Assembly (NCBI RefSeq): GCF_002005465.1
Contig: NZ_CP014691.1
Span: 1,426,001-1,490,000 of the forward strand
Length of the DNA: 64,000 bases
Direction of reading: 5' to 3'
Source: Neoasaia chiangmaiensis
GTDB taxonomy: Bacteria; Pseudomonadota; Alphaproteobacteria; Acetobacterales; Acetobacteraceae
Positions 17,465-26,788 of the stretch are shown piece by piece. Every line of letters starts with the position of its first letter. Position 1 is the stretch's first letter. Made by a program: the position numbers and the translations under genes. Under the pieces are notes generated by a model. The model did not search any database. It was not told the origin of the DNA and worked only from the letters and a program-made list of their open reading frames with translations.

Positions 17465-17662
17465 GTTCCTGAAATCGTTCTCGAAGAGAGCGCCCGTACC
17501 GACCACTTCAAACTCGATCAAGCCGCGCCGATCGCCACGCCCGATGAACTGACGTAATATGACGGCATCATCGTCGGCTCCCGCCAGCCGGGCGGCAACG
17601 AACTGGAGGGGGCGACATTCCTCGGCCAGCATGTCGCGGGAATCGTACACAAACTGACCTGA
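17465..17662 (+). pseudogene. wrbA (NAD(P)H:quinone oxidoreductase) remnant with internal deletion
   Basis: The frame reads [19 protein letters not shown], then [10 protein letters not shown], a TAA stop, then YDGIIVGSRQP and NELEGATFLGQHVAGI with a final TGA. WrbA proteins normally have APVATP-x-ELADYDAIIFGT in the first half and a GSRQPS...ELSIARYQGEYVAGLA tail. The middle (FMN-binding loop and catalytic part) is missing and the two ends are joined in frame at YDGIIV/GSRQP. The N-terminus is also gone. So this is a decayed copy carrying one nonsense codon and a deletion of about 90 codons. The intact gene would have fitted the DoxX/LysR/pirin group. Confidence 0.8.
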
Positions 17663-17750
17663 TCCCCGCTGACGCGAAGCGGATGGGCCATGGTCTGTGC
17701 CACATATCGTGGAGAGATCATGGCCCTTGCCTTATCGTGGCGGCACAGTC

Positions 17751-18671
17751 TCACAAGCCCGGGACCGCCCAGGGCGGGTGTTCGAATGCCGCGATCAGGT
17801 GCTCCAGGAAGGCATTCACCCGGAAAGGCCGGAGTGTGTTGCTGGAGGTCACGAGATACAGCGCAATCCCGGCAGCTTCCCAGTCGGGCAAAATTTCCTC
17901 AAAACTCCCGTCACGCAGTCCCTGCCAAACCATGAATTCCGGGAACAGACCAAATCCCAGATTGGCTTGTAGCGCGGGCAGAAAAGCTTCGGCATTATCC
18001 GCGCGGAAGCGTGATGCCTGGGACAGGACAAACTCCTCCCTGGTTCTCTTGCTTTTAAGACGAACCGTGCCGGGCGCGGAATTATTCGTATAAACGAAGC
18101 TCTTCAGCCCTTCGAGATCCCTTGGATGAGCTGGCCGACCGATGCGATCCAGATAGTCCGGGGTCGCGACCAATAGAAGGCGAACATCGCACAGGCGCCG
18201 TGCCCGTAACGAGGAATCCGCGAGGGACGCGATCCGCAGTGCGAGATCGAAACCTTCGGCCACAAGATCAACGAGAGAGTCGCTGAAATCGATGGTTATG
18301 TCGATTTCCGGATATTTTTCCAGAAACGCCGGCAGAACGGGGGAAAGGTGCCTGATGCCGAACGTGGTGGGAGCGGCAACCCGGATCAGACCGGATGGAC
18401 GATGCGTGCCGCCTCGTGCCTCGCTCTCGGCGGCCTCGGCCTCTGCCAGAATGCGACTGGCATGGCCAATCAGCATGCGACCGGTCTCGGTCACGGACAT
18501 ATGGCGGGAATTGCGATTGAACAGGGCGTTGCCGAGCGATTTTTCGAGCCTGCTGATGGCCTTCGAAATGGTCGGTTTGGATAACTGAAGTTCCTCGGCA
18601 GCACGAGCGAATGATCCACGTTCGGCCACCTTGGCGAAAATGGCCCATGCTTCAAAATCTGGGAGCCTCAT
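17751..18671 (-). CDS. LysR family transcriptional regulator
   Basis: 306 residues. The N-terminal winged HTH (residues 1-60: FAKVAERGSFARAAEELQLSKPTISKAI) is typical of LysR, followed by a periplasmic-binding-like effector domain from about 90 (SGLIRVAAPTTFGIRHLSPVLPAF). It is divergent from the pirin gene at 18853, with 181 bases between, so it probably regulates that gene. The CrgA/DsdC-like subgroup often answers to quinones or aldehydes; here the effector is unknown. Confidence 0.9.
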   Translation of the reverse strand: MRLPDFEAWAIFAKVAERGSFARAAEELQLSKPTISKAISRLEKSLGNALFNRNSRHMSVTETGRMLIGHASRILAEAEAAESEARGGTHRPSGLIRVAAPTTFGIRHLSPVLPAFLEKYPEIDITIDFSDSLVDLVAEGFDLALRIASLADSSLRARRLCDVRLLLVATPDYLDRIGRPAHPRDLEGLKSFVYTNNSAPGTVRLKSKRTREEFVLSQASRFRADNAEAFLPALQANLGFGLFPEFMVWQGLRDGSFEEILPDWEAAGIALYLVTSSNTLRPFRVNAFLEHLIAAFEHPPWAVPGL

Positions 18672-18852
18672 GCAAACAATCCCCGGAACCGGTCACGATC
18701 GAATATTTCCATATCCTCTTTCAGACGTCATGCCGTCGACCATACTTTTTGGAAAATCCGGGAAACGGTGCCTTTCCACCATTTCTATATGATGTCGTCG
18801 GCCAGGCTCCTACCCTGATCGTCAGACACGGTCATTCAGAAGGAGATCGTCC

Positions 18853-19551
18853 ATGATTGAAGTTCGTCCGTTCGACAAACTGGGTCATGCCAATCACGGC
18901 TGGCTCGATGCAAAGCACCATTTTTCATTTGCCGACTACTTTGATCCGCAGCGGGTGCATTGGGGATCCCTCCGCGTCTGGAATGATGACACGATCGCGC
19001 CCGGCACAGGCTTCGGAACCCATCCTCACAAGGATATGGAAATCATCACCTATGTCCGGGAAGGCGCCATCACGCATCAGGACAACCTCGGCAACAGGGG
19101 TCGCACAGAAGCTGGCGACGTTCAGGTAATGTCCGCGGGAACCGGTATCCTTCATAGTGAATACAATCGTGAGCGCGTCACGACCCGGATCTTCCAGATC
19201 TGGATCATGCCGAACCAGCAGGGCCATAAGCCGTCATGGGGGACAAAGGCTTTCCCAAAAGACGAGCGTTCCGGCCAGTTCGTCATCCTTGCCTCGGGTT
19301 ACGAAGGAGACGATGCCCTGCCGATCCATTCGGATACACGGGTTCTGGGCGCGACGATCAAGAGGGGGCAGAAGGCGGAATATAAACTCGGCGTCGACCG
19401 CCTCGGCTACCTTGTGCCCGCAACAGGATCGGTCGAAATCGAGGGCAAAACCGTCGAAACACGGGATGGGGCCGCGATTTCCGATACAGGCACACTGACG
19501 GTTCATGCTCTCGAAGACGCAGAGATCGTTCTTGTCGATACCACGATCTGA
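18853..19551 (+). CDS. Pirin family protein
   Basis: 232 residues forming the bicupin fold. The N-terminal cupin has the metal-site histidines in GTHPHKDMEIITYV (near 56-69), with HS in GILHSEYN near 100. YhaK- and YlbA-like pirins of this size bind iron or nickel and some cleave quercetin. It starts with an AGGAGATCGTCC ribosome-binding site. Divergent LysR and neighbouring DoxX suggest a redox-stress role; this is inference. Confidence 0.9.
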   Translation: MIEVRPFDKLGHANHGWLDAKHHFSFADYFDPQRVHWGSLRVWNDDTIAPGTGFGTHPHKDMEIITYVREGAITHQDNLGNRGRTEAGDVQVMSAGTGILHSEYNRERVTTRIFQIWIMPNQQGHKPSWGTKAFPKDERSGQFVILASGYEGDDALPIHSDTRVLGATIKRGQKAEYKLGVDRLGYLVPATGSVEIEGKTVETRDGAAISDTGTLTVHALEDAEIVLVDTTI

Positions 19552-19574
19552 GAAAACCTGATGCGTCATGATCC

Positions 19575-19606
19575 TGATCGCAGGCTCTTCCGTAAGTCTG
19601 CGATCA
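19575..19606 (+). terminator. Hairpin downstream of the pirin gene
   Basis: TGATCGCAG pairs perfectly with CTGCGATCA (9 bp) around a 14-base loop, 24 bases after the pirin stop. There is no T-run, so this is moderate evidence. Confidence 0.4.
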
Positions 19607-19655
19607 TGCGAAGCCGGTGTCGTCGGCGGCGGTGGCCCGGCAGGGCGGCTTCACA

Positions 19656-19979
19656 TCAACACGTCCGTTTCACGGCATGGGGCCGCTCCGGCGATGCGAC
19701 CGATACGACCGAGCCCCACTGACGAAAAAGCGGCTGAAGCGGCGGCGCGTCGATCGCGCTCGAGCGGCGGATACGACGGGCGATCATCGCCTTGCGAACG
19801 TCCATCCAGAAATGCCATTCGGCCCGGTCATCGCCCTGAAGCCCCCTGACGGCATGCCGGCATGCAATCTCCTCAGCCGCGACTGGAAACAGGAACAATA
19901 AGCGGCCAGCGGTTTTCGCCGGTGTGTTGACGATGAACGGGAGGATCAGGCGAGCGAGTTCCATGAGTTCTGTCTCCAT
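19656..19979 (-). CDS. Hypothetical protein
   Basis: 107 residues, with a short hydrophobic N-terminal helix (ELARLILPFIVNTPAKTAG) and a middle with AAEEIACRHAVRGLQGDDRAEWHFW. The pattern suggests a small membrane-associated protein, but the C-terminal third is Arg/Pro-rich and may be out of place. No family recognised. The rest of 19568-20118 holds nothing else convincing. Confidence 0.4.
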   Translation of the reverse strand: METELMELARLILPFIVNTPAKTAGRLLFLFPVAAEEIACRHAVRGLQGDDRAEWHFWMDVRKAMIARRIRRSSAIDAPPLQPLFRQWGSVVSVASPERPHAVKRTC

Positions 19980-20069
19980 CGATGCCGCATTTTCGGCATT
20001 CGGAACAAAACATGAACAAGCCCATCACGTCAAGCGATTCGGATTGAAACGCAAGTCGCCGAAACGACA

Positions 20070-20092
20070 AAGCCGACCAGAGAGGTCGGCTT
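20070..20092 (-). terminator. Rho-independent terminator of mlaF
   Basis: AAGCCGACC/GGTCGGCTT 9 bp stem with an AGAGA loop. Read on the minus strand it is followed by a T-rich tract (TTTGTCGTTT), 26 bases beyond the mlaF stop. Confidence 0.75.
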
Positions 20093-20118
20093 CATGGAGG
20101 GTTAGAGGCGCACAGGCG

Positions 20119-20922
20119 CTACCGTCGCAATTCCATGCTGATCGGCCCCTCGCGACGCCCATGCGTGAACTGATCGACCATCGGATCACCGCTGTGCATC
20201 AATTCCGAGGCCAGCCCCTGCCATACCAGCTTGCCGTGATAGAGCATGGCGGCCCGGTCGCCGATCCGCTGGGCGGAGGCCATGTCATGCGTGATGGCGA
20301 TCGCGGTGCTGCCCAGACGCTTGACGCAGTCCACGATAAGCCCATCGATCACCGCACCCATGATCGGGTCGAGGCCGGTCGTCGGTTCATCGAAGAACAG
20401 GATTTCCGGCGTGCCGGCAATGGCACGCGCCAGACCGACGCGCTTCTGCATGCCGCCCGAGAGTTCGGACGGTGCGAGCGCACCGACCGAAGGATCGAGA
20501 CCGACCTGCTTGAGGATGTCGCCCGCCTGCGACCGCGCCGCTGCCCGCGACAGGCGCGGCGCGCGGTGATCGCCCTCCTTTCGGCGCTTGGCCCGCAAGC
20601 CGAAAGCAATATTATCCGCCACGCTCATGCTGTCGAACAGTGCCGCGTTCTGGAACAGCATGCCAATCCGCTGCACCAGTGCCTCCTGCCGCGCGGGCGA
20701 AGCGCGCAGGATATCCTCGCCATCGATTTCGATGCTGCCGGCATCCGGCACGATCAGCCCGAGGATGCAACGCAACAGAACGGATTTGCCACTGCCGGAG
20801 CCGCCGATGATGACGAAGGACGTCCCCGCCTCGACATCGAGGTCAATCCCGTCCAGGACCTTCTTGCTGCCGAAGGCTTTCGTCAGGCCGCGAATGCGGA
20901 TTTTGGGTACAGTATCGTTCAT
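20119..20922 (-). CDS. mlaF: Mla-type ABC transporter ATPase
   Basis: 267 residues. Walker A GGSGSGKS near 40, Q-loop FQNAALFDSMSV near 91, signature LSGGMQKRVGLARA near 153 and Walker B EILFFDEPTTGLDP near 173 are all intact. The FDSMSV segment after the Q-loop is characteristic of the MlaF/Ttg2A branch, which pairs with MlaE to move phospholipids between the membranes. Its start overlaps the mlaE stop by 4 bases (ATGA), so the two are translationally coupled. mlaD, mlaC and mlaB are not next to it. A terminator follows. Confidence 0.85.
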   Translation of the reverse strand: MNDTVPKIRIRGLTKAFGSKKVLDGIDLDVEAGTSFVIIGGSGSGKSVLLRCILGLIVPDAGSIEIDGEDILRASPARQEALVQRIGMLFQNAALFDSMSVADNIAFGLRAKRRKEGDHRAPRLSRAAARSQAGDILKQVGLDPSVGALAPSELSGGMQKRVGLARAIAGTPEILFFDEPTTGLDPIMGAVIDGLIVDCVKRLGSTAIAITHDMASAQRIGDRAAMLYHGKLVWQGLASELMHSGDPMVDQFTHGRREGPISMELRR

Positions 20923-21722
20923 TGTGCGAAGAACAGATCGGTCAGGAGGTAATCGAACGCCAACAGCAGGATCGAGGCCGCGACAACAGCGGCTGTCGTG
21001 GCCGATCCCACGCCCTCGGCACCGCCGCGACTGGTGTAGCCGTGGTAACAGCCCATCAGCGCGATGAGGAAGCCGAATACAGCGGCCTTCACCAGACCAA
21101 CGATCACATCCAGCGGCTTGACCGCCGCGAACGTCGCCAGGATGTAGCTGTCGGGCGCAAAGCCCAGCTTGCTGGTGGAGACGGCGAAACCGCCGAGCAC
21201 GCCAAGAATATCCGCGATGACCACGAGAAATGGCAACGCCAGCGTCCCGGCAAGCAGGCGCGGCGCCACGAGGTATTTCATCGGGTCGGTCGACAGCGTG
21301 CGCAGGGCGTCGATCTGGTCGGTCACGCGCATCGTGCCGATCTCCGCCGACATGGCAGCACCCACGCGCCCGGCCACCATCAGCCCTGCCAGGACGGGCC
21401 CCAGTTCACGCACGACAGACAGCACGACGATACCGGCGATCGCGCTCTGCACATGATACTGCGCAAATCCCGTATAGGATTGCAGCGCAATCACACCGCC
21501 CGAGAAAATCGCCGTCAACGCAACGACGGGCAACGAGAAGAAAGCGATCTCGATCAGGCTGGAGAAGAACACCCCCCAATAGAAGGGCGGTCGCAACAGG
21601 TGCGAGATACCAGCGAGTGCGAACAATGCCAGCGCGCCGGCCTTGCGCACCATGGCAAGAACAGCGCGACCAACCGCCGCAATGGGATCGAGCAGGAGAT
21701 TCACGTCAGGAGCACGCGGCAA
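20919..21722 (-). CDS. mlaE: Mla-type ABC transporter permease
   Basis: 267 residues; DUF140/MlaE permease. Family motifs are FFSLPVVALTAIFSGGVIALQSYTGF near 60, VRELGPVLAGLMVAGRVGAAMSAEIGTMRVTDQIDAL near 108-145 and GCYHGYTSRGGAEGVG near 223. About five membrane helices. The first codon is TTG (21722), with a GTG at 21704 as alternative. It lies 77 bases downstream of the psp-linked genes on the same strand with no clear terminator between, so readthrough is possible. Confidence 0.85.
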   Translation of the reverse strand: MPRAPDVNLLLDPIAAVGRAVLAMVRKAGALALFALAGISHLLRPPFYWGVFFSSLIEIAFFSLPVVALTAIFSGGVIALQSYTGFAQYHVQSAIAGIVVLSVVRELGPVLAGLMVAGRVGAAMSAEIGTMRVTDQIDALRTLSTDPMKYLVAPRLLAGTLALPFLVVIADILGVLGGFAVSTSKLGFAPDSYILATFAAVKPLDVIVGLVKAAVFGFLIALMGCYHGYTSRGGAEGVGSATTAAVVAASILLLAFDYLLTDLFFAQ

Positions 21723-21799
21723 GCAGGTTCATGAACATGCCCTAGCGCGCCCCGAGGCATGCGTCAAAGCGATTGGACCGCACGGTCAGGCACGGATGC

Positions 21800-23140
21800 C
21801 TAAATCTGCTCCCGATCGAGTTCGCGGAACTGTCGATGAAGCTGGAAATCCTGCGAGGTGACATAACCTTCCATACGGGCGAGCCGCGGCTCCATCGCCT
21901 GCAGCCGCGCCAGAAGCTGCGCCACGCGCGGGTCGTCGCTCACGGCTTCGCCGCTGCGGGCGGCACCGCCCTCCGGGGGCCGCGCGAAAGGACGAAGGAT
22001 TTCGCGCGCACGATCGTTGAACGGAAAGTCCCGCCGTTCCGCCGCGCGCTGCAACGCCGGCAGCACCCGACGCCGCATGACGAGGAACAATGCGACCAGC
22101 AGCAGGATACCCAGCGCCTTGTGCGGCAGCCATCCCGATGCCGCATGGTGATAGGAGGCCGTATTCACCGAAACGCTTATCGGGGGGATCGGGGGTATGG
22201 GGGGAATTGGCGGTATGGGCGGTATCGCGATGCGGCTGCCGGACGTCCGGGTATAGGCTGTCAGGAAATTCGCATTGGGCCCACCGACCGAACCGTCGGT
22301 TCTGAAAACAGTGCCATCCGGCATCATTATGCCATCGCGATCGATACGCGTCCCGTCCGGCAGCGCAATGTTATTCCCGGCGAATGCCGTCTGTTTCTCA
22401 TTGCTGTAGATCGGGTGATGCGCGTTGATCGACCCGATCCCGCTGTTGAGACGCTGGATTTCGCCCGTCACCCGATCGAGCGTGACACTCGCCGTTCCGG
22501 TGTTCTCGACATAGGCCTGCCCGACGACACCATGCAGGCTGACATCCGCCACACCTGTATCCAGAAGCCCCAGCGTGCCGACGAATCCGCCGTTGATGCG
22601 CACATCGCCGGTGCCGGAGGTCAATATATTCAGGCTCGGCGACGCGGCTGCGCCGATCTGCACATCGCCAATGCCCGTGGAAATGATCGCCCCGGGGCCG
22701 ATCAGCGCACCGACGCTGATATCCCCGCGCCCCGAATTGCGCACCAGCAGCGCCGACGCCCGGTCGACGCGCACGTCGCCGCTTCCGGCCGTGATCGCAA
22801 TCGGTCCACCAATGCCGGAGATGCTGACATCGCCATCGCCAGAGCGAACGATGATCGCCGTCTGCGGCGCGACCTGCAACGTAGCCTCGCCGTCGCAGCT
22901 TTCACCGCGCAAAATCGTGTCGTTGCCGCTCGTCTCGAAGGAAACCCCGCTCGGCAGACTTTCCGCGGCGGCAACGCCCGACAACGTGGGACCGATGGTC
23001 ACCCGTAAATCCGAAAGACAAGGTGCATTGAGGTAGAGGCGATGCGGAGCCCCGACGAATGCCGTCGCCAGATCGTCGGCATAGGCATGGCCCATCGACA
23101 CGACGCCGATGGCAAGCAGAACTCCGAGGCGACGGCTCAT
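21800..23140 (-). CDS. Exported beta-repeat (DUF4097/DUF2807-like) protein with membrane anchor
   Basis: 446 residues. Signal peptide to about 22 (MGHAYADD). Residues 60-230 form repeating short beta strands with GD motifs (SGDGDVSISGIGG, AGSGDVRVDR, TGIGDVQIG, SGTGDVRING), the layout of head-domain beta-helices such as DUF4097/DUF2807. A linker with five Ile-Pro-Pro repeats (near 305-320) precedes a membrane helix (KALGILLLVALFLVM, near 345-360) and a charged cytosolic tail with a helical end (VAQLLARLQAMEPRLARMEG). Such domains are reported as partners of Psp membrane-stress proteins. It overlaps the preceding gene by 4 bases (ATGA) and follows pspA-pspB. Function is inferred from context. 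Confidence 0.75.
   Translation of the reverse strand: MSRRLGVLLAIGVVSMGHAYADDLATAFVGAPHRLYLNAPCLSDLRVTIGPTLSGVAAAESLPSGVSFETSGNDTILRGESCDGEATLQVAPQTAIIVRSGDGDVSISGIGGPIAITAGSGDVRVDRASALLVRNSGRGDISVGALIGPGAIISTGIGDVQIGAAASPSLNILTSGTGDVRINGGFVGTLGLLDTGVADVSLHGVVGQAYVENTGTASVTLDRVTGEIQRLNSGIGSINAHHPIYSNEKQTAFAGNNIALPDGTRIDRDGIMMPDGTVFRTDGSVGGPNANFLTAYTRTSGSRIAIPPIPPIPPIPPIPPISVSVNTASYHHAASGWLPHKALGILLLVALFLVMRRRVLPALQRAAERRDFPFNDRAREILRPFARPPEGGAARSGEAVSDDPRVAQLLARLQAMEPRLARMEGYVTSQDFQLHRQFRELDREQI
22178..22225 (-). repeat. Ile-Pro-Pro tandem repeat in coding sequence
   Basis: Five consecutive IPP units plus a final Ile, encoded by 9-base units that use different codons for the same residues (ATA/ATT/ATC, CCG/CCC/CCA). 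The amino-acid repeat is therefore kept rather than recently copied. It forms the stalk between the head domain and the membrane helix. Confidence 0.8.
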
Positions 23141-24423
23141 GGTTGATCGTTCCCTTGACGGGCGGGTGGCGCAGACGGGGCCGCGGGTGGTGCGGGCTGA
23201 GGAGCCTGGACAGGTACTGTCCCGGCATTGGCCGCTTTTGCTTCCTGCCCCGGTGTCGGCACGTCGCGGGGCGCCGGGGCTGGCGCCGCCGGGGGGGACA
23301 CTGCTGCCGTATCCTGCCGTGGACGAACGGGGACGGGGTGCGGCGTGGACGCACCCTGCTTTTCCCCGCCTGCGGGCGGCGGCGGTGCGGGCGCTGTCGG
23401 CGGAAGGGTTACCGGCGCGACGGGCGGGGGCTGTTGCACCGTGACCGGCGGGACGGGAGGACGATCGACCGGTGCAGCGGATGTCGGCGGCGGCGCAACG
23501 GGCGCGGGATCTGGCGCCTGAACCGTCTGTGGCGGCGCGGGGGGCGTCGACGATGACGGCGGCCTGATCCCGGAACCCGCCGCTGAACCCGACGGAGATG
23601 CCGCTGGAGGCGCTGCCGCAGCACTCGCAGGGGGCGCGAGCGGTGGGGGTGACGGGCCGATCCGCACGGGTCCGGTACCATTGCGGGTCAGCGGCCCATT
23701 CATGCGGGGAATTGCGACCAGACCCGTGCCGTTCGCCGTCACGGTGGCCGTGTTCGCGGTGCCCCCGATATCGATCGTCGCCGCGCCATCGGCCATCAAT
23801 GTCAGCGCATCGATGCGGCCATCGGCGATCTCGAGATGACTGCTATCCGTCAGTTGTGCGGAAAACGCATCCAGATCGGCATGATCGGCCGTCATGACAC
23901 TTGTGCCGCCCGCCACCACCTGCCCCGCACGATGCAGCGTGCGAACATGGACCTGCGCGCCGTCACGCATGTTCAGATCGAGCGATCCAACGCTGTCGGC
24001 ATCCAGAATGCCGGAATCCAGACTGGCTTCGAGCGACCCGACCGCACCCGTCATCACGAAATGCGTATCGTGGCTGTCATGAATGGAAACGCCGATATTC
24101 GGCGCGACGAGAACGGAAAGCAGCGCATGCGGCGCGCAGCTCTTGCTGGCGATCACCACCTTGCTCTCGTTCTGGTCCTTGCTCGTGCGGATGGTCACAT
24201 GCGCGGCACTTGCCGCCGACGCATCGAAGGACACGCCGTCCGACATCGCAGGATCGACACTGACCTGCACGCGCCCGATGCACGGCGTGCTGAGTTCGAG
24301 GTCCTCGCCCGACATCGTCACATGCTCGGCGCCATGCTCGGCAGGGCGCTCGGCGCGGGCGACGACGGGCATCGCCGCCGAGAAGCAGAGCAGACCCAGC
24401 CATGCCTTGGTTCGCAACAACAT
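23137..24423 (-). CDS. Exported beta-repeat protein with long proline-rich C-terminus
   Basis: 428 residues from the ATG at 24423. A signal peptide (AAMPVVARAE) is followed by a repeat domain (about 35-230) with the same style as the neighbouring 446-residue protein: GSLEASLDSGILDADSVGSLDLN, then VMTADHADLDAFSAQLTDSS. From about 230 it is a low-complexity Pro/Ala/Ser stretch (PPPLAPPASAAAAPPAAS) reaching the C-terminus. No membrane helix near the end is visible, so it is probably periplasmic or peptidoglycan-spanning. It starts 7 bases after the pspB stop and overlaps the next gene by 4 bases, so the block is one operon. Confidence 0.7.
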   Translation of the reverse strand: MLLRTKAWLGLLCFSAAMPVVARAERPAEHGAEHVTMSGEDLELSTPCIGRVQVSVDPAMSDGVSFDASAASAAHVTIRTSKDQNESKVVIASKSCAPHALLSVLVAPNIGVSIHDSHDTHFVMTGAVGSLEASLDSGILDADSVGSLDLNMRDGAQVHVRTLHRAGQVVAGGTSVMTADHADLDAFSAQLTDSSHLEIADGRIDALTLMADGAATIDIGGTANTATVTANGTGLVAIPRMNGPLTRNGTGPVRIGPSPPPLAPPASAAAAPPAASPSGSAAGSGIRPPSSSTPPAPPQTVQAPDPAPVAPPPTSAAPVDRPPVPPVTVQQPPPVAPVTLPPTAPAPPPPAGGEKQGASTPHPVPVRPRQDTAAVSPPAAPAPAPRDVPTPGQEAKAANAGTVPVQAPQPAPPAAPSAPPARQGNDQP

Positions 24424-24430
24424 CACAATC

Positions 24431-24673
24431 TCACCGTGCCGCCCGGGAACGCCAGCCCGGCGCGTCCTCATCAAGGATACGTTCCAGATGGTCGATCCTT
24501 TCCTCAAGCCGACGTGCCTGAACCTGCGCCTGATCGAGCACAGCCCAGTTCTCCGGCGCATGAGCCTGCGCGCGACGTTCCCTGCGCCCTTCGACAACCA
24601 GCTTTGCAATATAGAAAGGCAAGCCGAAAATCAGAATGATCGCCACAAGGCCAATTATACTATCGTCATGCAT
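24431..24673 (-). CDS. pspB: Phage shock protein B
   Basis: 80 residues, the family's usual size. One N-terminal membrane helix (SIIGLVAIILIFGLPFYIAKLVV), then a basic turn (EGRRERRAQ) and a C-terminal amphipathic helix with ERIDHLERILDEDAPGWR, the PspB hallmark. PspB is an inner-membrane sensor that passes envelope stress to PspA. It is 64 bases downstream of pspA. Confidence 0.9.
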   Translation of the reverse strand: MHDDSIIGLVAIILIFGLPFYIAKLVVEGRRERRAQAHAPENWAVLDQAQVQARRLEERIDHLERILDEDAPGWRSRAAR

Positions 24674-24737
24674 CGCCCGTGCTCTTCTCGCGCATTTTTT
24701 CGGCCACCGCCGCCATCATTTCCGCTGTGTTCCTATC

Positions 24738-25448
24738 TCATGACGCATCGGCTTGGCCACTGGTGTTCCGCGCGCTCAGCTTCCGCTTGAGCGCCGCCAG
24801 TTCGTCCTCCACCGCCGCATCGGTCTCCAGGCTGGCAAGTTCCTCATGCAGGGTCGGCTGACGGCGGCCGGGCATTCCGCCGCGTCCCATGTCGTATACT
24901 TCCGACTTGCCCTCGAGTTCGTCCAGCGCGCGCTCGACCTGCTCGAATCGGTTCAGCGCGTTCTCCATGCGACCGTCATACAGCGTCTCACGCGTGCGCA
25001 GCCGGTTCTGCGCCGCCTTGTGCCGCAGGGTCAGGGACTTCTCGCGCGACTTGGCATCGGCCAGCTTGGCTTGCAGCTTGGAAATGTCCTCATGCTGCTG
25101 GTCCAGACTTTCACTGACCTGCGCGATCTGCCGCTCCAGCGCCGTGCGCGATTGCTCCACCGTGGCACGCGCGGCCAACGCCGCCTTGGCCAGATCCTCG
25201 CGGTCGCGGCTCAACGCCAGTTCGGCCTTGCGGCGCCATTCGTCTTCTTCACGCAGCATGTCGCGGGCGCGGCGTTCCAGCGCCTTGCGTTCGGCAATCA
25301 TGCGCACCGCCTGGCTGCGCACTTCCACCAGCGTGTCTTCCATTTCCTGAATGACGAGCCGGATCATTTTCTCCGGATCCTCGGCCCCGGCGAGAATGGC
25401 GTTGAGGTTGGAGTTCACGATATCGGCGAGGCGGGAAAAGATGCCCAT
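24738..25448 (-). CDS. pspA: Phage shock protein A (PspA/Vipp1/ESCRT-III family)
   Basis: 236 residues. The N-terminal amphipathic helix MGIFSRLADIVNSNLNAILA is diagnostic. The body is a long coiled coil with DPEKMIRLVIQEMEDTLVEVRS near 24-45. PspA polymerises on damaged inner membrane and, unpolymerised, holds PspF inactive. The frame is open further upstream, but the start at 25448 gives the canonical N-terminus and is preceded by AAGGAAGGAAC. A candidate sigma54 promoter lies 30-45 bases upstream, and pspF is divergent. Confidence 0.95.
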   Translation of the reverse strand: MGIFSRLADIVNSNLNAILAGAEDPEKMIRLVIQEMEDTLVEVRSQAVRMIAERKALERRARDMLREEDEWRRKAELALSRDREDLAKAALAARATVEQSRTALERQIAQVSESLDQQHEDISKLQAKLADAKSREKSLTLRHKAAQNRLRTRETLYDGRMENALNRFEQVERALDELEGKSEVYDMGRGGMPGRRQPTLHEELASLETDAAVEDELAALKRKLSARNTSGQADAS

Positions 25449-25477
25449 GGTAGTTCCTTCCTTAGGATGAGGAGATA

Positions 25478-25493
25478 AGCAGAAAACGGTCCG
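25478..25493 (-). promoter_or_regulatory. Candidate sigma54 (-24/-12) promoter of pspA
   Basis: On the minus strand the sequence CGGACCGTTTTCTGCT has GG and GC separated by exactly 10 bases, the invariant spacing of TGGCACG-N4-TTGCW. Transcription would begin about 12 bases downstream, giving a leader of roughly 18-20 bases before the pspA ATG. Matches outside the invariant bases are weak, so this is a candidate. Confidence 0.5.
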
Positions 25494-25569
25494 TCTTGTC
25501 AGCGGCGGCGATTGCGGCTGAACTGGTTCGGGTCTGAAACCTTTGCGATCTGACGGGACCGGCAGAAAA

Positions 25570-26649
<1,080 letters not shown>

Positions 26650-26788
26650 ACGAACAAGCGGCATGACCCAATCTATGCAGGAAGCATGCCAAACCCGTTT
26701 TCCCCGTCGAATCAGTATTCAGGCAGCTTGAAAGTGGCGAAATCCACCAAAAGAAATGGCCATGCCCGCCATCCAGCAGTGTCCGGAC

